From contig NZ_RXOZ01000036.1 of NCBI RefSeq assembly GCF_003991205.1, forward strand, positions 124,001-188,000: 64,000 nucleotides of DNA, given 5' to 3'. Shown piece by piece: positions 60,658 to 64,000 of the stretch (position 1 is the stretch's first letter; every line of letters begins with the position of its first letter). Both the position numbers and the translations under genes were made by a program. The stretch is from Georgenia sp. SYP-B2076 (GTDB taxonomy: Bacteria; Actinomycetota; Actinomycetes; Actinomycetales; Actinomycetaceae). Under the pieces are notes generated by a model. That model was not told the DNA's origin. It made no database searches and saw only the letters and a program-made list of their open reading frames with translations.

Positions 60658-61439
60658 TGGCGCGCCCCCGCGCTCATCGTGCTGCGGAGCGGCCCGACCC
60701 GTAGCCCGTCCTCGGCGTCGTCCGTGCCCGGCAGGCGCCGCGCGACGTGGAGGAGGCACGCCCCGGGCTCGACGAACGCCTCGAGGCTGACCTTGTCGGC
60801 GTCGACGTCCTCGGCGGCGAGGATCTCCCGCGCCATGCCCAGGTGCGCGCTGCACACCACGTGCGGGTGCTCCTGCGCCAGCGCCAGCACGGGGCACCGG
60901 TGCAGGCGCAGCGTTGCGCCGTCGTCGTCCACCTCCGGCTCGAAGCCGACGCGGTCCAGCCGCTGCCGCAGGTGCTCGACGGCACCCGTGACCGCCCGCC
61001 CGCCGGCCCGCCGGGAGGTGGCGGCGCCGTGCTCCGGGTCGCGCGCGACGATCGTGCGCCCCCAGGCACGCCCTGCCTCGCGTGCGTGGTGGCGCAGCGT
61101 CGGGCCGTCGGGAAGCACCTCGGTGAGGTACGAGACGAGCACCTGGGCGAGGACGGCGTACTCGGGGCTCGCGAAGGACGCCTCGGGCGAGTAGGTGTAC
61201 ACGGAGGCGGGTCGGCCGCGGCCCGCCGGGGCCAGGTGGTCACGCCGGGCGAGGCCCGCGCCGGTGAGCCCCTCGAGGTGCTCGCGGACGGTGTTGGGGT
61301 GCTGGGCGAGCAGCTCGGCGACCCGCGCGACGGTCATGGGCTCGTCACGCTCGACGAGCAGGTCGAGGACGGCGCGGCGCGGCGCACTCAGACGGTCGCG
61401 CCGGCTAGACCTGGCTGGTCTCGGACCCCATTTAGTCAC
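60654..61439 (-). CDS. SufR-like (COG2345) HTH regulator with conserved Cys
   Basis: 261 residues. Winged helix at about 15-75 (SAPRRAVLDLLVERDEPMTV, HPNTVREHLEGLTGAGLARR, GRGRPASVYTYSP) and a C-terminal domain with Cys in HRCPVLALAQEHPHVVCSAH and EPGACLLHV. The three-Cys pattern resembles SufR, which binds a [4Fe-4S] cluster. Coupled by four bases to the NnrS/nitrite reductase gene, so NO or redox sensing through a cluster is plausible but inferred. GTG at 61439 is likely leaderless. Confidence 0.85.
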   Translation of the reverse strand: MTKWGPRPARSSRRDRLSAPRRAVLDLLVERDEPMTVARVAELLAQHPNTVREHLEGLTGAGLARRDHLAPAGRGRPASVYTYSPEASFASPEYAVLAQVLVSYLTEVLPDGPTLRHHAREAGRAWGRTIVARDPEHGAATSRRAGGRAVTGAVEHLRQRLDRVGFEPEVDDDGATLRLHRCPVLALAQEHPHVVCSAHLGMAREILAAEDVDADKVSLEAFVEPGACLLHVARRLPGTDDAEDGLRVGPLRSTMSAGARQ

Positions 61440-61445
61440 GCTTCG

Positions 61446-61451
61446 ACCGTA
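61446..61451 (-). promoter_or_regulatory. -10 box for the SufR-like gene
   Basis: On the minus strand TACGGT, six bases before the GTG at 61439. GGGAC-GAAC-GTCCC (61474-61487) further upstream is a small palindrome that could be an operator. Confidence 0.45.
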
Positions 61452-61619
61452 CTTATTGGCTCCTTCTCACTGATGGGACGAACGTCCCGGCCTGTCGCGG
61501 CCCCCACTTGCCCCACAAACGGTGCTGGAGTGGCAGATGAGGCACGGAACTGCCGGCAAGTCGTGCACTCCTCTCCCACTCGTGGGGAAACTCGCCCATC
61601 GGGTGGGGACGTCGTCGCG

Positions 61620-61919
61620 CTATCCGTCCATGAACCGGCGGCGCTCCTGGTACTCCTCAGCGCCGATCTCCCCGCGTGCGAAGCGCTCGTCGAGAATCTG
61701 GCGCGCCCCGCTCAGCCCGCCGGGCATGACGCCGCCCTGCATGGGGCCGCCCTGCGGGTACCGGTTCGCCCCGCCCTGCCACTGCATCGCGCCACCGCCG
61801 CCCCCGCCGCGGAGCATGCGCACGGCGACGATGACCAGCACGACGATTCCCGCGATCATCAGCAACCCGAAAAGGAACGCGATGGCGCCCCAGCCCCAGC
61901 CCATTCCGCCTCCGTACAT
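61620..61919 (-). CDS. SHOCT-domain small membrane protein
   Basis: 99 residues. One membrane segment (GWGAIAFLFGLLMIAGIVVLV, shown in part; residues about 8-33), a Gly/Gln-rich middle (GGGGGGAMQW, GGPMQGGVM) and a C-terminal SHOCT motif (ARQILDERFARGEIGAEEYQ, then ERRRFM). SHOCT segments mediate oligomerisation. ATG follows GGGCAGGG. The 180 bases between its stop and the SufR-like gene hold CCCACTCGTGGGG (61575-61587), shared with the repeat at 27651. Confidence 0.85.
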   Translation of the reverse strand: MYGGGMGWGWGAIAFLFGLLMIAGIVVLVIVAVRMLRGGGGGGAMQWQGGANRYPQGGPMQGGVMPGGLSGARQILDERFARGEIGAEEYQERRRFMDG

Positions 61920-62626
61920 GGCCCTGCCCACCCTTCTCCGAGACGTACCCGCCGGCGCCGCCTGACCGCCTTCGGTGCGACCGCCCCGGCGCCCTTCCTT
62001 GGGCCCGTCCGACCGGCCGCCTTGCCGTTCGCGCACGAGTCTCCCTGTCGTCGATGATCGCGCCCCGGGACGGGGCTGGGAAGAGCCTGGACGTGGGGCG
62101 CCGTGTCGGTGTGCAACGCGAGGTGCCCGGAACGCGTGTGAGCGTGCGTACGTGGACGCCCGCGCCGCCCGCCTGCACGAGTGCGCGCCTCCCGCGCGCA
62201 CGAGGGCGCGCCTCGCGCCGCACGTGAGCGTGCACACGCGACACCGGACAGCGAGTGACCCGATCCACAAACCTCACCGGCGCGCCTGCTTTTTACATCA
62301 CAAACCGGTCACAATTCGTTCACCTCCCAGACCCGGACTTATCCGCGGCAGGGCAGCGAATACCCCATGTCGATCCGCTGAACACGGCAGGCAGAGGGGG
62401 CTAGCGGGATCACCACATGTTTGCCATGGTGGAGTGTCCAGTTTCCATAGATCGCCCATGACCCCTGCCCCGGCGGCCCTGCAGAGCCGCCGCGCCCGGC
62501 GGGGGACGTGCACCCGTCCCGGGTGTGGCTCCCCATTTTGGAGCCCGTCGTGCGATCACCGCGTGGACGGCAGTGCGCCTCGTACCGGCGCCGCCTGACG
62601 CGCTCAATCGGATCCAAGAGGTGAAC
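61920..62626. other. 700-bp intergenic region before the ProV operon
   Basis: The left part (to about 62240) is GC-rich with GCGCGCACGAGGGCGCGCC-like repeats. The middle (62285-62460) is unusually AT-rich for this window (TTTTTACATCACAAACCGG, CACATGTTTGCCATGG) and probably holds the osmotic promoter. GGCTCC-CCATTTT-GGAGCC (about 62528-62546) is a small hairpin. I could not match a known riboswitch and see no credible gene. Confidence 0.45.
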
Positions 62627-63954
<1,328 letters not shown>

Positions 63955-63958
<4 letters not shown>

Positions 63959-64000
63959 CCGAGGCCATTTACCACATCCCGGTGGGCGTCTGGGCCGACG
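63955..64000 (+). CDS. proW: Probable glycine betaine/proline permease ProW (first 15 codons)
   Basis: Begins MTEAIYHIPVGVWAD and is cut by the window end. ATG overlaps the proV stop by four bases. The N-terminus resembles ProW permeases (short amphipathic start with an IPVG…W pattern). Identity rests on context. Confidence 0.6.

Noticed and set aside
60658-60897. Longer start for the NnrS/nitrite reductase frame, inside the SufR-like gene
   Set aside because: The region is the antisense-free coding part of the upstream gene in another frame; GTG at 60657 with the four-base overlap is the normal arrangement.
62298-62513. Possible 71-residue minus-strand gene upstream of proV
   Set aside because: Composition does not resemble real proteins here, no ribosome site, and the AT-richer stretch is better explained as a promoter region.
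62290-62620. Possible c-di-AMP (ydaO-type) riboswitch before the osmolyte transporter
   Set aside because: Position would fit, but I cannot find the conserved core elements by eye; a covariance-model search would decide.

Overview
The window is 64 kb of very GC-rich DNA with dense, often 4-base-overlapping genes. The gene set (MtrA/MtrB, DprE1/DprE2/UbiA, MurT/GatD, RamB with the glyoxylate bypass, DUF222-HNH, CGNR regulator) is actinobacterial. I infer a Micrococcales relative of the Georgenia/Cellulomonas type. That placement rests on gene content only and is not proven. Several genes have a TANNNT -10 box only 6-8 bases before the start codon, which fits the frequent leaderless transcription of actinobacteria.

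Layout. 1-7186: the mtrA/mtrB two-component pair faces a five-gene operon (Q/Y/G-repeat membrane protein, DUF4129, DUF4350, MoxR ATPase, DUF58). 7315-8512: a DUF559/AbiEi-like gene lies between two 61-bp hairpin repeats. 8555-10334: a response regulator, a PAP2 phosphatase and a half-length DedA protein. 10464-17123: a cell-envelope operon with DprE1, DprE2, a phosphodiester glycosidase, a UbiA decaprenyl-phosphate phosphoribosyltransferase, MurT and GatD. 17229-19453: a histidine kinase tail-to-tail with a response regulator that lacks its phospho-acceptor Asp. 19639-27400: a secreted R/E/H-rich repeat protein, a rhomboid-like protein, a DUF1345/DMT/MprF-like/esterase operon, and a divergent SpoIIM/RDD pair. 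27401-32615: repeats, duplicated YdjC-like deacetylases, an AAA ATPase, and an EamA transporter divergent from its likely CGNR regulator. 32616-38873: a Nat-type ABC exporter, a NarL-type two-component system and a DUF222-HNH gene. 39044-43817: malate synthase and isocitrate lyase, divergent from a RamB-type regulator.

43911-51969 looks like a cell-wall amino-sugar recycling and uptake unit: MurQ and a BadF-type kinase, divergent from an RpiR/MurR regulator, followed by an acetyltransferase, a PIG-L family protein and a sugar ABC importer. 52074-55885 holds a Cys-rich leader peptide with possible alternative hairpins, a 2-oxoglutarate oxygenase, an MBL hydrolase and a GlcD-type flavoprotein. 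56488-61439 is a nitrite/NO module: a SufR-like regulator and a 1353-codon frame fusing an NnrS-like membrane module to a membrane-anchored double-cupredoxin copper nitrite reductase. The right end begins a ProV/ProW-type osmolyte transporter.

Most unusual points: the NnrS/copper nitrite reductase frame joined through a repeat linker; the repeat-flanked nuclease-like gene; the Cys-rich leader with competing hairpins; the pseudo-receiver regulator; the minigene made by a 44-bp duplication; and the nested inverted repeat beside a decayed CGNR fragment.
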